A DNA stretch of 64,000 nt from Antennarius striatus (taxonomy: Eukaryota; Chordata; Actinopteri; Lophiiformes; Antennariidae), in assembly GCF_040054535.1 (NCBI RefSeq), contig NC_090789.1, positions 3,526,197-3,590,196 of the forward strand. Direction: 5' to 3'. Both the position numbers and the translations under genes were made by a program. This document shows, one piece after another, positions 1-14,657 of this stretch. The notes under the pieces are model-generated. The model made no database searches. It worked only from the letters and a program-made list of their open reading frames with translations, and was not told the DNA's origin. The number at the start of each line of letters is the position of its first letter. Within the stretch, counting starts at the first letter, position 1.

Positions 1-199
1 ATTTCTCATGTTCAGGCCAACACTGATATTTGCATGCTTGAACTGTTCCAGTTGCCCTTTAGTTTTCCATAATTATAGTTTTTAAAACTTGAGTTACATG
101 AAAATGTTTGGGCAGCCCTGATAATTTAAATTATTGTCCTTTATATATCGCTGATTGTTCAGATCAGAAATTCCAGTTGAATATATCATATAGCAGAGG

Positions 200-560
200 A
201 ACACAGAGATATTTGAGAAATGAGCAGTGTTTGGGTCGCTGTCTTGTTGAAGTTTCCAGCCCAGATGTAACTTCATCACTGATTGTGGAACATAGTTCAC
301 AAGAACTGGAATGGAATCCATGAGACCTTCAAATTTAACAGGATTCCCAGTACCTGTACTGGTCACACAGCCCCGCAGCATGAGGGGAACACCACCAGAT
401 TTTACTGTGGGTTGCAAGTGTTTGTCTTGGAATGCTGTGTTCTTCATCCACCATGCATACCTGCCCCTTATGTCCAAATAACTATTTTATTTGAATTAGT
501 CCACATTTATCTTATTCCAGAATGAAGCTGGTTTGTCTAAATGTGCTTCAGCAGAAACTC
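200..560 (-). mobile_element. Decayed Tc1-like DNA transposon fragment (transposase middle part)
   Basis: Read on the minus strand, the DNA between about 560 and 200 gives a Tc1-family transposase middle segment. It includes a stretch like HLDKPASFWNKI, then a WWMKNTAFQDKHLQPTVKSG block, then GCVTSTGTGN and QQDSDPNTAH. The last corresponds to the family's FQ(Q/H)D-NDPKHTA catalytic-Asp region. Two in-frame stops lie between the FWNKI block and the block that follows it. The C-terminal DPNLIE-type region with the final acidic residue is not recognisable downstream, and I see no terminal inverted repeats, so this is an old fragment. It lies beyond the 3' end of the neurocalcin gene. Family assignment is from remembered motifs. 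Confidence 0.7.
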
Positions 561-1200
561 AAGCGATTCAGAGAAGATCCAGAAGGAGAACGACTTGCAG
601 CTGTCCACCTTAAATACTCATCCTGATGATCGTCTTCACCTGTGTGTGTGGATCAACGATCAACAAGCTCGACAAACACATTTTGTGTTCCAATATTTAA
701 TTAAAGCTATTCAAATCAATAAAACAATGGTGCTCAAATTTATGCAACTGCCTACTTTTGTTTAAATAATTAAACAAAACCAATAATTACAAAGCAGAAT
801 CTTGAAAATGATCAGGGGCACCTAAACTTTATCATTCCCCTCTATCCTAGTGTCAGTTTAATATTTTATCTCATTAACTTGCTAAATCCTTAAGCTCTAA
901 CATGTGTTTGTCTCTAATGTGCTGTTTAGCTTAAGGCTGAGTTTAGTAGCTCATTAGCGACTAAACACCTCAAAGCCTCCTGTTGTAATTATATTTGACA
1001 CCAAAAAATTGTAATTTAATAAATACATTTTGTAGATGTACAGTATATGACACGCCTAAAGGGAATATGATAAAAGTTGTATCTATGCTAATCCAAAAAA
1101 AAAAGAAAAAAAGTTGATGCATAGAAAATAATAAAAGAAAATTATTCCATGAGCCTTTAGGCTATATCCAAAAAAAGATAAACGGTAATTTCCCATTTTG
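561..1200. other. Intergenic, AT-rich, no gene seen
   Basis: No open frame with family resemblance, no tRNA and no clear repeat family was recognised. The stretch is AT-rich and lies between the Tc1 fragment and the probable 3' end of the neurocalcin transcript. Confidence 0.5.
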
Positions 1201-1202
1201 TT

Positions 1203-1208
1203 TTTATT
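1203..1208 (-). promoter_or_regulatory. Candidate poly(A) signal of the neurocalcin gene
   Basis: The minus strand reads AATAAA here, about 1.67 kb beyond the stop codon. Neurocalcin-type genes usually have long 3' UTRs, so this is a plausible cleavage signal. Other AATAAA words lie nearer (for example around 1346-1352), so the real site is uncertain. Confidence 0.35.
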
Positions 1209-2676
1209 TGAGTAACAAAATGGACATTCTACTCAACACATAATGGAAGTTTAAAATACAAAATCTACAAAATGATACAGTGGCAAACCTTTTTTTTTTT
1301 GTTCGACAGGTAACAACTGTACAGTATAAACCGATACAATACTGAGTTTATTTCTTTGAATCAATTCGTCTATATTTGGCACTTGACCACAAAATGCTAT
1401 TGAAGTAAAATGTGAGAATTGAAGAGAATGAATCACACCTGTACTTCCCCCAATTTACCGTACATACATGAACGTGTACCTCAAGGTGTTTTTAGACCAG
1501 ATTATCATTAATACAGGCTCAGCTTATTGTCTACTACTGTGTCATAGTCGTGAAAACAAGCTCTCTGATTGCCTTACTGTTAGTTACATCTGCAATAAAT
1601 TCAGTGCAGATGAGGAAAGAGAGAACCGGTATTTGCAGATGTTACAGGTGAACTCAAATGACGCATAAATCTGGATACAGTATATGATTTTGCAGGTGGG
1701 GAGAGGTCTGCAACTATTTCATCTCATCGTACGCAACGCTGAATAGATAGTATCACATGTGGTCCTCTCCTTTTTTAACCTCTACCATAAATATGAGTGA
1801 ATATACTGTACAACTTTCTTATATTCGTCAAGTTAAAGAAAAATAAAATGTCATCAAATCATTACGTTCCAATAATTTATACATCAAGTGAACTTTTTCC
1901 ATTGTGGCTAATGTCACAATGTTATCACAGAGTAAAAGAATATATAAGTACATACTATATATTCATAAGACGTCTAAAATTTTTTTTTTTTTGCTGATAC
2001 ACTTGATGAAGCATAGTTCAAGAAAAAAAAAATCACAGCTCTTGAACGGTGTCAAGTTGTACTTCCTGTAAAGGAAAACGTATGTAGCACATGCATGTGT
2101 GGACTTGGCATGGGATGTCACAGAAGAAAACCGATGTTGGAATCTGTTGTCGAAATATTGTCCTTCATTCAGAAATAAGTCCGTTTTGGTTTGATGTAAA
2201 ATGACCTGAAAGTTTACAACACAAAAAAAAAAAAAAAAAGTTTTCATTCTTTTTAAAACTATAAATCTGCAGATCTCGGCTACACGAGCCAATCCGTCAG
2301 CTGCGAAGACTTCTAGTCCCAGAATCCTATACATCATTTCATCCAGTGTTTACAGGAAGTTTTAGACCACAATACGTTTGTAAAGATGCGTCTGTCGTCA
2401 CATAATAACCCGGGTCAGTTAAAAAGAAAGAAAAAAGAGCGCGACTCCCTTTAAATCGGGAATGCTGCTTTCAAAAACCACAACTGAAAGAATAAAAATA
2501 AACGGCGGACTTGGATTCGGCCCAAATGTGCATGAATCTGTTGAATTATCCTCTTCCTAAATACCTGCTCAGTCCTTTGAGGTGTGTTTGTACCGCATGA
2601 GACCCGTGTTGTCTGTACCTTTCATCCAGGAATAGAGGCACATGTACAGTATGTGACTGTGGGTTTCTAAAAAGAC

Positions 2677-2681
<5 letters not shown>

Positions 2682-2760
<79 letters not shown>
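2682..2760. repeat. (TG)n microsatellite, about 79 bp
   Basis: Uninterrupted TG dinucleotides on plus, lying in the probable 3' UTR of the neurocalcin gene about 120 bp beyond its stop codon. The transcript would carry it as (CA)n. Confidence 0.97.
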
Positions 2761-2762
<2 letters not shown>

Positions 2763-2879
2763 AAACCATGTGCCTCCATCGCTCAATTGATCAAATGTCA
2801 ATAATCTCAAGTCGGTCAGTTTTGACAGGTTTTTGGAAATGCGTTACACTTAAAATCAAACTGGGAGAAGTCCAGTTTC

Positions 2880-4943
<2,064 letters not shown>

Positions 4944-6182
4944 TTAACATGTATGGTATGAAACGGAAACTGAAAAATAAAAATACAAGGATATTCATTT
5001 CTTAAATTACAAAAAAATAATTCATAAGACACTAAAAAAAAGAAAGAAATTTGTCCCCTTTGGTGCCAGAAAAACCCAGATTGGTGAGAAAAGACAAACC
5101 CAAACCTGAACTAACTGAAGGAGAGGAATAACTTAAAACGTGTTTTTTTAAGGAAATATCTCTGTTGGGTGAATATTTTTATCTTGTTTGTTATGTTTTT
5201 CATGAGAAAGTGCAAGTAAAGATCACCACGAAAGCAGCAATGCAAGACCGGATGAAGAGAAAATGTGGTTCCGGTGCACATAAAAGTTCTGTCACCTCTG
5301 TAACCACCATGCTTTTGTGGTGCGCACCCACCACGGATACAGTACCAACGACACTGAAACTTACAGTGCACCACAGTCGCTGCTGAAAACCCCATCGCAG
5401 CCCAATGTCGGTGCACTGCAGGTGCAGGAAGCAGAAGCTGCAGCATCTGCAACGATTTCGATGCCTCAACACAGAAAGAAAGACGTGGCAACCTAATTAA
5501 TGAGCTTCCGTGCATCGCACAAATTCTAGTGCAGGAAGTGAACTTTAAGAGTTGATGAAGGGTACACACTACTATCAATCCCTGCAGCTCATGTCCTGAA
5601 CACTTCACCCCTTCAGATCCCTCCAGACCCTTGGCCTAAATTTAGCTGAGGATAACATCAGATTATAATAGTGATGTCAGGTCAGGTCAAAGCAAATAAC
5701 CGTGCAGGTAAATAATCTGTCACCTTTTGTATTTACAGTCGCTTTTTGTTTTAGGTTTTTAGGGCGAAACTTGTCAATAGGTAACAGGGAGAAGCCTATT
5801 CCTGAAGGTGTGAATCTCATAATCGGTGTCTTCAAACGACCAATTTAATACCAGGATTTATTTTCATAGAATCTGTCGTTTGAGGCTACTTCTGATTTGT
5901 TTCATGTTCTTTACAGTCAAGCCATTAAATAATCATAACAGACTGAAAAGAAGCAACCAGCATATTTAGTTCCATGTAAAGTGGCTGCTCCGGGGTATAC
6001 TGTAGTTATCAATTTAGGATTAGTGATAATAAAGAGACAAACTCAACAGGAAACATCTAAATGAAACAGAACAAACATGTTCGCAAATTATGCAAACAAG
6101 TAAATGAGATTGGTGAGACTGTAAGGAAATCTGAATGGCCTGCAATTACATTGACTTCAGTCTTTTATTTGCCTTGATGTCA

Positions 6183-6300
<118 letters not shown>

Positions 6301-7642
6301 TGTTCCATACACAGTCAGCTGTAATCCTTTAATTAACTCCGAGTCAACAATGAGCCTGAGCAATCCATCAGCCGCCACTAATGAGTTCCCTGCTGTTACC
6401 TGTAGCTCACTTCAAGCTAGCGTAAATGCCGGAGCGAGGTGAGGAGATTAGCACCTGTTTACACGCTCAGCGCCAGCGGAACAAAACACAGCGGTCGCAA
6501 CACAGCTGGGGGTCCGACGAGTGCGCCTCAAACACACACACACTGTAACTGTGTCTGGCTTTAAATTAGACAAGGCCTCTGGTTAAGACCTGAGGGGAAA
6601 CACGGAGACTGTCTCTAGGACTGGGTTAGCACAGACATCAGGCTGGGCCACGCAAATCAAAAACCTGAGGGTAACTTTCAGGGCTATAGTGTGATAAACA
6701 TTATGTATCTAACATTATTGTCTTCTTAACTCTATGGCAGTTTTACGCAGATGCATGTTCCATGTCAGCCTGTGTGTGCATGCAGTAAATTGTTATCTGC
6801 TTGTTGGAGTTTCTGTTCCACATGGGAATATATATATATCACTGTCAAATATATCATGGAGATGCAGTTTAACAAATAAACAGTTAATAAATAATTTATA
6901 ACACAATATAATGATGATATCTTGGTTTATATTCCAGATAAGTGACATATTACACATTGTTACAACTATAATTTACTACATTTTCATCTATTATCTGTTT
7001 AAACCCCAACTGTGCCTGGAAGAGGAGCTATAATTAGATGGACTTGTCATTAATAAATGTTTATATGGCATCTGCTACCTCAGTTATAGCGTTCTCACCC
7101 TCCACCCAATCGCTCGGTCCGATGGGATCAGGCCTCCACCGAGTCACCGTCAGAGCTCTGCTATTTCTGACTCTCAGATCACTGCCCACAATTAACCGTT
7201 AAGACTCTTACCTGTAGCTTCTGGCAGACCCTCGCTGGTACTATTACATAACCAAGGCTCGGACAGGTGGACAGGTCACATGGTTGAGCCAAGTGTCTAC
7301 TATCTCTTGGGGTCAAGACAAGTGGGTAAACACCAAGAGATGTTTAAACCCCTTGAGCTCTCTAAGAGGACAACGGGCCTGAGATAGAGTCCTGACCCAC
7401 GCAGGCAATTAGCTGGCAGAGAAAAGCAAACGCTAGATTTACCCGCTGGGCCCTGTGAAACGTCTGACCCCCGAAAGTCACAACAAACCCTCTGTCATCC
7501 CGTCTTCAACCAAAGACAAACACAAATAAGGTTTGAATCTTGCTCAGAATGTCACAGCGATACGTCCCAGACATCTTCATCCGGAAGAATTATGAACTGT
7601 TTCTTGTATAAATTATGTCCAGTAAGTCTGTGTTATTGATTT

Positions 7643-7732
7643 TGAGAGAAGAGGATTCAAAGGACAGGGCTAGATGGAGGAAATTGATTCGCTGTGGCGA
7701 CCCCTGAAGGGAAAAGCCGAAAGGAAAAGAAG
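7643..7732 (+). mobile_element. Very short 5'-truncated non-LTR retroposon with a 19-bp target duplication
   Basis: The segment contains the fish-typical 3' tail word GCTGTGGCGACCCCTGAAGG followed by an AAAAGCCGAAAGGAAAAGAAG tail of purine type. It is flanked by a perfect 19-bp direct repeat, AAGTCTGTGTTATTGATTT, at 7624-7642 and 7733-7751. A duplication of this length at both ends is what target-primed reverse transcription leaves. Only about 90 bp of the element was copied. The tail resembles ends of RTE-type LINEs or their SINEs in fish, but the exact family is not certain. The perfect repeats suggest a fairly recent insertion. Confidence 0.75.
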
Positions 7733-8330
7733 AAGTCTGTGTTATTGATTTATCAAATGATAATGTTAATGCGTGCTTTAAAACAGCAGATCAGATCAGA
7801 ACGATAAAACAGAACACATCCCAAAGTGTCAAGTCAAAACTCAAAAATATTAACTCTACTATAAAAAAGTAGAAAAAAGTAACGTAAAATGAATTAGCAA
7901 TAAGTGACATTTCATGGACTTAAAACTGAGGAAGACTTAAAACTTAAGGAAGTTGAAGCAAATAAAACCCAAGACTCTGAACAATAACACCTGAGTGGAT
8001 GTAGCAGCTTGAATTAGTCGACCTCCACCAGGTATCCACGCAGGAACATCTTGTCGTCGTCTTACGTAACCGTTAGAAGTCACTGGTCACAGCCTGCAGG
8101 TAAACCTAACCCACGAGTCTCAAAGATAATCCAAGAACAGAGCAGAGAGATCTGGGGGAGGCCAACACGAACCCGGAGTGAATGAGCTCGTGCTGATCGT
8201 GGAGAATTTATATTTGAGGCATTCATAACGCAACGTGATCTGTGTGCGACCTGGCTGCAGAGCTGACAGCAGTCATTCTCCACCAAACGGGCAGGCGATT
8301 AGGAGACCTACAAGATCTGCAACCTGATAG

Positions 8331-8331
<1 letters not shown>

Positions 8332-8382
<51 letters not shown>
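8332..8382. repeat. (CA)n microsatellite, about 50 bp
   Basis: CA dinucleotides in the probable neurocalcin first intron. Confidence 0.95.
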
Positions 8383-8386
<4 letters not shown>

Positions 8387-9721
8387 CAGCTCTCATAAAA
8401 TACTAAGTATGGCAGCTCTCTAACTCACTTTCAGCCAAGAATAAATTAGGGGGACCTCTGAGATCTGATTTGGAGTGACACCAAGACGATCAGCACATGA
8501 TCTGGGGCTTGCGACATCACCACTGCTATTCAAGAGTCATTTCATTCACTTAGTTCTGCATCATCCAGAAACATTGATATCACTTGTTAAAACACATCAT
8601 AACAAGCTTCACTACATGTCAGGAAATAAAAGCTGTACTAAAGGATGCTGGACATCAACACATCAGAGAGTTTACTACTAAAACTAACAGAAATATCAAA
8701 TGGTATTATAGAATATAGCTGTAATATCATTATAATAAGCTTGAGCAACGTGTGGCATGAAAAAGAAAACACTTGCATCAAGTTATAATTGGGCAAATAC
8801 TGAAATCAGGAATGGAATGGACACCAATTCAAGAGCCGGTAATGTATTATCCCTGATGTCAGGATGCAACTTCAGATTGTCTTTTGCAGACAGGAGAACC
8901 ACACCAACATGGATGTTGCTCGTAACACATCCATGTCTAGTTGGTAGCATACAGCTGTTTGCCTTGGCGTCACAGATGAACTTATATCTGTTCATTCACA
9001 TAGTTCTGTCATCGGAATCAGTACCAGCAAATGTGAGACACCCCCGCACCCTGTCATAACTCCTGCACGTATGAACTAATAGGGAGAAGGCTATCCGTTT
9101 TCTCACGTGTTCCAAATGTCAGGCGATCTAAAAGCGGCGACCCGAGACTCTGCCCAACATCTCGACACATCATTTCCATCCATCTGGAAAAAGGTCTTTA
9201 AATGTCCTCTGGCTTCGTCCCATTTGTGATCACTGATCAAACCAAATATTAAATGCTGCTGCAGCTCTGCATAGCGGAGGGAGCGCTCCTAGCTCACATT
9301 ACCCCCATCACTACGCCCCGCCGTTTGCTGCAGAATGCTTTAGTGGCTCCTTGAGTATCTGACTGCAACTCTATCTCTGATGTTATTTGGTATAAGCTCG
9401 CAGCGGGTCCACGATTAGTCCGAGCTGAAGAAGTCTGTGGGAAGAGCAAACAGTTTGCTCCTCGTCTGTCAGGAAAACAAGAAGCCTCGGACATCAGGAA
9501 GAGAAAGTAAAAGCAAGAGATTTCAAGTGTAACTACGAGATAAATGTGTTGTTAATGCTAAAACAGCATCGTTTGTGTCTTCATGTACCAACAGACACAA
9601 GATTAAACAACAACAACTAAAAATCAATCAATCAGGAATGGAATTATTAGTGAAGGCCAAATCAAGTCTTCCTCTACAGAAGCGCAAAGACAGATGATTC
9701 ACATCGGAACACAAAATTTAA

Positions 9722-9747
9722 AACACACACACACACACACACACACA
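9722..9747. repeat. Short (CA)n microsatellite
   Basis: About 13 CA units, in the probable neurocalcin first intron. Confidence 0.9.
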
Positions 9748-12332
9748 TCACCTCCTCAGACACCCATGATCGTGTTTATTGCACCTCTTAAAGAACCTCT
9801 ATCAGTCATTTCAATGGATGCCATCAGAATGTGAACGGCGTCTACTGCTTTCGTCACATCTGGTACCGCAACTTAGAAACGACCGCAGAACAGAGTGATC
9901 AATGAGCTCGACGCACATCTTGTTTTAAAAAAAGCAACTTCTTTTGATAATGTCTGAAACCATTTGTTTCCTCTTCAAAATCCCATCCATCCTACGTTTG
10001 AGTGAGTCCCGAGGCTGCTACTTCATCGTAATGCAGCACACATGAGCTCCCACTGTCAGCCGGAAAGCTTTGTGCGTCAAGGCGCTGCTGAAAACCACAA
10101 TCATGACAGAGGAGCCATTATGAGGGAGTGAATGAGAACAAGATGAAAAAAAGGTCAGCAAAAAAGCGACTGCAAGACGGCAGGGAGGGCTGCAACACAG
10201 ACGTGGGACCGGACGAACACACATGCCAACACAAACACACACACACACACACACTTGCAGCAAATTGTGAATGATTGTCCAGGAGAGACAATCCTCTTTC
10301 TGAAACAGCATCATGTGAAGACAAAGATGTCAGAGATGGTAACACGTCAATCAGTCCAAAGATGAAGTTGCATGCATGCAGCGCATCCGTCCAAAAGAAA
10401 CAGGCCCCATCTCATCTCATTCTTTACCTCAGCTTCAGTTTAAACTTCAGCTCATCCTCATTTTCATTTTGAAACTCTCCCCGTCTGCTTCCTCTAAAAA
10501 AAAAAGGTCTAACTCGATTCAGAAAAAGCAGCGTGCGAAGCCCAGACGAGTTTAACTACAGAGGATGCTGCCAGCTCGGCTGATCTGGGCCCAAAACAAG
10601 ACTGAAATACATCCCAGTCAACCAAAATAGAACATCTGTTTAAATTTAGTGTACATGTGAGGAGTTCAAACATCTTGAAATGTTTGCAGGGATGCTTTTG
10701 ACACCAAGTGGGCTATTATCTCAGCTCCACCCTGGTGTCAGCAGCTCCAAAGGGGGCTTTAAATTTTTTTGTGAATCAGTTTTTTCTGGGGGGTTTTTTT
10801 TTCCTTTGACATTCACACATTTATTTTTCTCCATCCAGTCATGTATTCTCAAATCTTCACCCAGTCCAATCAGTTTGCGAATGTCTTTGTTTACATCTCA
10901 CGCTGAGACTAAAACAGAGCACTTATTTACCACCGAAAAGTAAATTTGCAAAACGACAGCGAGGTTTCTCAATTCTTGAAACGGCAGCAGGTCTAGTTCT
11001 CGGTTGATCCTCAGTCTTGCTTCTGATGCCCTGATATGGAAACATGAAATGATCCACTGATGAAGCAACTGAATGCAGGACTGCAACTTGAGCCTCTTGT
11101 CATTATTGACAGACTGCACTTAGAGCCGCCTCCATAATAAATAAGCAACGCACAAACAAACATAAAGTGGCAACTAAAAAATTTAAACCACCTGACCTGA
11201 ACATATTGTACATTTTGTCTGAATATGTTAAATATACTGTATATCATCCAAACTGCACATTATTATGAAAATTTCACATATTACCCAGGGGGCATAAGGC
11301 AAATGCATAATTCATGTGGTATTTTTTTTATCTGAATTGATGTAGGTACAAATTAAATAATAAAATTTGTCTAAAACCGCCGCTAAAAACTTCACACCTC
11401 AGCATTAATCGAAACACAAATACGATTCATTGCATTACAATTAGTATTTACTATTAGACACCTCAAGGGCATAGACATTAACTGCTAATACGTTCTTGAA
11501 TCAACATTTAATTAAAAAAAAAAAAGGAATATAATTGCAAGTTTCTTTTTTAACGTCAAGTGATCTTTCTTACGCTGACATCCACACATCTAAGAAGAGT
11601 CATTAAAACACAATCAGAATAATCTACTAGCTATTTTTTGGTCATTTCACCTTTGTTATATTCATTTTTCTGTCTTCCCAAGTCATTCCCCCCCCCCCAG
11701 ATGTCTGAGAATAATTGAAGTACTGGTTCTGAAACCTCTTCTAACTTCCATTAGACAGCATATTAACTTCAGAACGACCATAATACATTCATTAACAGTG
11801 ATAAAAACACTTTAACTCACTTGTGGAACTAAAGCATCACCAGTGGAGCCTTTCTACCTTCTCTCTGCGGCTTTTACCCACTGATCGAATGGTTGTTGTG
11901 TGTTTGTTGTAATGAGATACCCTGCTTCATTTAGCCATGTGAGCTTCTAGGACTCCTTTTTTTTTCCACTTGTTCTCCTCACTCGTGTTACAATAAATTA
12001 TAGTGTGCATCAAGATAACATCTCCTTCTTCTCCCTGGGTTCATTTAGGTCAGAAGGAGCAGCAGCCTCATCCGATTAGACGTCCAAGTTAAGCTTTATC
12101 CTCTGCTAGCATCTTGTAACACCGCAGCAATACAAACTTATGATAATGTAATAACAGTAAAAATACTATTATTCCTATCATAAAGCCAAAAAAGGAGTGT
12201 TAATAATACTTTTTAGTTGTACACTGGTTGTTTCAGTCTCTCACCTGGTTTACATGCAAAAAAAAATAAAAAATAAAAATAACAGGAAGAGGATGAGAAG
12301 CGGACAGACGAACACAATTAGCGAGCACTTAC

Positions 12333-12620
12333 CTCGCTTAAAAGTTACTATGGAGGGCCTGTTAAGAGTCTCTTAATGGTCCATAACCTCCTGGCACCGC
12401 TGAAAGTTTCTCAGACAACAACAGGGACGCAACAGGTTGTGGGACCTACGCAGGAGTCCGACTTTCCCGGCTGCTCTCAGACTAAACTCTGCCAAGCTTT
12501 CTCCTTCAGCCACTGCACACATTACAGCTTCACGTCGTGACGTCAAACGCTGTAAGTCACGTGGGGAAGGCCGGCGACCAATAGGGGAGCCGTGTCGTCC
12601 TGGCAACAAGAACCCGAGGA
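12333..12620 (-). promoter_or_regulatory. Candidate neurocalcin promoter and non-coding first exon, with CRE
   Basis: On minus, GCGAG|GTAAGT at 12333 is a strong donor facing the ATG exon, so a non-coding exon probably ends there. Just to its right is a GC-rich, CpG-containing stretch with a full CRE palindrome TGACGTCA (12538-12545), an E-box CACGTG (12558-12563) and a CCAAT word (12578-12582, plus orientation). A CRE would fit a neuronal calcium-sensor gene. The start site is inferred, not shown. An unrelated transcript could own this promoter. Confidence 0.45.
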
Positions 12621-13777
12621 CGATTAGCAGGCTATGAGAAAATTGAATCACGATCGCAGTGTTTCCTAATAAATAAAATGATTAATATGTAGAATATGAA
12701 CACGAGTAGAAGTAATTTTGACTGCTGTACTTACGCATATGCTAAATAAATTTAAAAAAATTTTTTTAGAAATCAATCAATCAATATTAATCAATGATGT
12801 TGGCCTGTTTTGGCTGATACTGGTTAGATATGGTTTCTACTGTAAATATGTAAACATGTAAATAAATGGTTGCTTTCATACTCTATTAGGTCTTTTGATT
12901 TAATTTGATTTATAATGTAAAGTCTATACTGTATTTCTTTCTCTCTATTTTTTCTCATTTTGGGCCTGATTCTAATATTAATCTGCATGTGTCTTTATTT
13001 TATGCTAAATTCCTTATATAAAATGATATAATTAAATAAAGACATAACATCTGTGCAAATGCATTGTCTGACAGTACTTTTGCATGCATAACATATGTCC
13101 ATATTAACTACCTGGTTGTTTTGCTTGAACGAAGGCGTATTTGCAACCATGTCATTTGCAGGAATTCAAATGATATGGACTAGCAGGTATGGATTTCTTT
13201 CCAAGCGCTTGAAAACATGTCCCTAAGCTTACATTACATTACCTCAAGTGACTATTTAATAAGCTTTTTGTATTTCCAAATATTGCGAGATGATCATGAT
13301 GATGATGGTGGTAATGATGATGGTAATGAAGATGATGGAACAGATTATGGTCATGATAGCCACCATATGTTACAGGTGTTCCCATGAAAGCACATTGAGA
13401 GACATGTTTTACCTAAGACGATTAGTGGAAGTCAAAGCCAAGTGGCTTATTCAGCTGCTGTCCCAGGGAGCGTTTTCTTAATGGCCTTATGAAACTCCTC
13501 CCTCCTGTTGACTCAGCAGAATCCTGAACACACTGACAGATATATTTATCCACTGCATTCAAAGACTAAGCATGAAGACAAGCTTTAAAGGTCTGTGGTA
13601 ACTTTCATGACACGTGGATGTAAGTGTCAAGTGTTGGAAAAGTCCAAATCAATGACTAACAGTACAAAAATAACTGAAGTAGAGGTTTGCAGGAGCCATA
13701 TCTGATTCAAGGCCAATGTCCATCATGATATGGTCATATGTTATCTTATGTAAACCCTGATTTTTCCATTCATGGCG

Positions 13778-13925
13778 GTTCATCATTCATTCATTCATTC
13801 ATCTTTTGAACCCGCTTCATCGACTGTTGCGGGTCGCGAGGTGCTGGAGCCTATCCCAGGGGACATTCCGGGTGCGACGCCAGTGCACCGCGGAACCACA
13901 CAAACTAGTGTGGGGACGAGTTGGA
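13778..13925 (+). repeat. Truncated copy of a dispersed teleost repeat
   Basis: A (TTCA)n run followed by CGCTTCATCGACTGTTGCGG, GGTGCTGGAGCCTATCCCAG and GCCAGTGCACCGC. This is the left part of the same family as the fuller copy at 20797-21105, where similar words occur in the same order. It is a very common fish interspersed repeat, but I do not recall its class with certainty. Confidence 0.6.
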
Positions 13926-14520
13926 ATGAATATTTACAGCCTTTTAAAAATACAAATCTATTTTCATATTTATCCAAAATAACAAAGAAATCAGTAATTA
14001 TTATCGCACGCTACATTTCTGATGTGGTCTGGGTTTGTTCCTGACTCAAGGATGTATGGTCTTACCTGAGCAAATCACTGTAACATGGTAAATAACTGAC
14101 TTGTCTCCATCCATCCACTCCAACATATCCACCATATCAAAGGGGAATTTGATGTCTTTGAGACAAACTTCTCAAAAACTTTATTCTGCGTCGACAGAAA
14201 ATACAACTTTTCCAGTAGATTACAAGGAAAGCATAATGTGAGCTGTGATCATAACAGTACAAAAAAAATATCACAATTGGCACGAATAAATACTGATGTT
14301 ATTGTTCGTCATTAGTAATGCTGAAATTAAAATTACAAATAGACAACTTTAGAAAATAATGGAAGTAAGCACACAGCACTGACAACATCCTTATTCACTC
14401 TTAACAGAAGTGGAAGCCCTTCAGTGAGTTTGACCCTGAAGGAGAATCTCTGACAAACCCTGACAACAACCTTTGACTAATAGGTTTGCATAATATTGAT
14501 CTGAATAGCAGTCCACAGAA

Positions 14521-14657
<137 letters not shown>

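Noticed and set aside
94-477. 127-codon minus frame as a host gene
   Set aside because: Its first two-thirds is Tc1-like transposase with degraded surroundings, and the rest has no matching domain. It is treated as a transposon fragment.
2546-2779. His-Thr repeat frames over CA/TG arrays
   Set aside because: These are translations of dinucleotide repeats. The same applies at 3725, 6135, 14401, 29665, 54475 and 56792.
5111-5608. 165-codon minus frame right of the neurocalcin ATG exon
   Set aside because: No family resemblance, Cys-rich random-looking composition, and no splice or promoter support. It lies in a probable intron.
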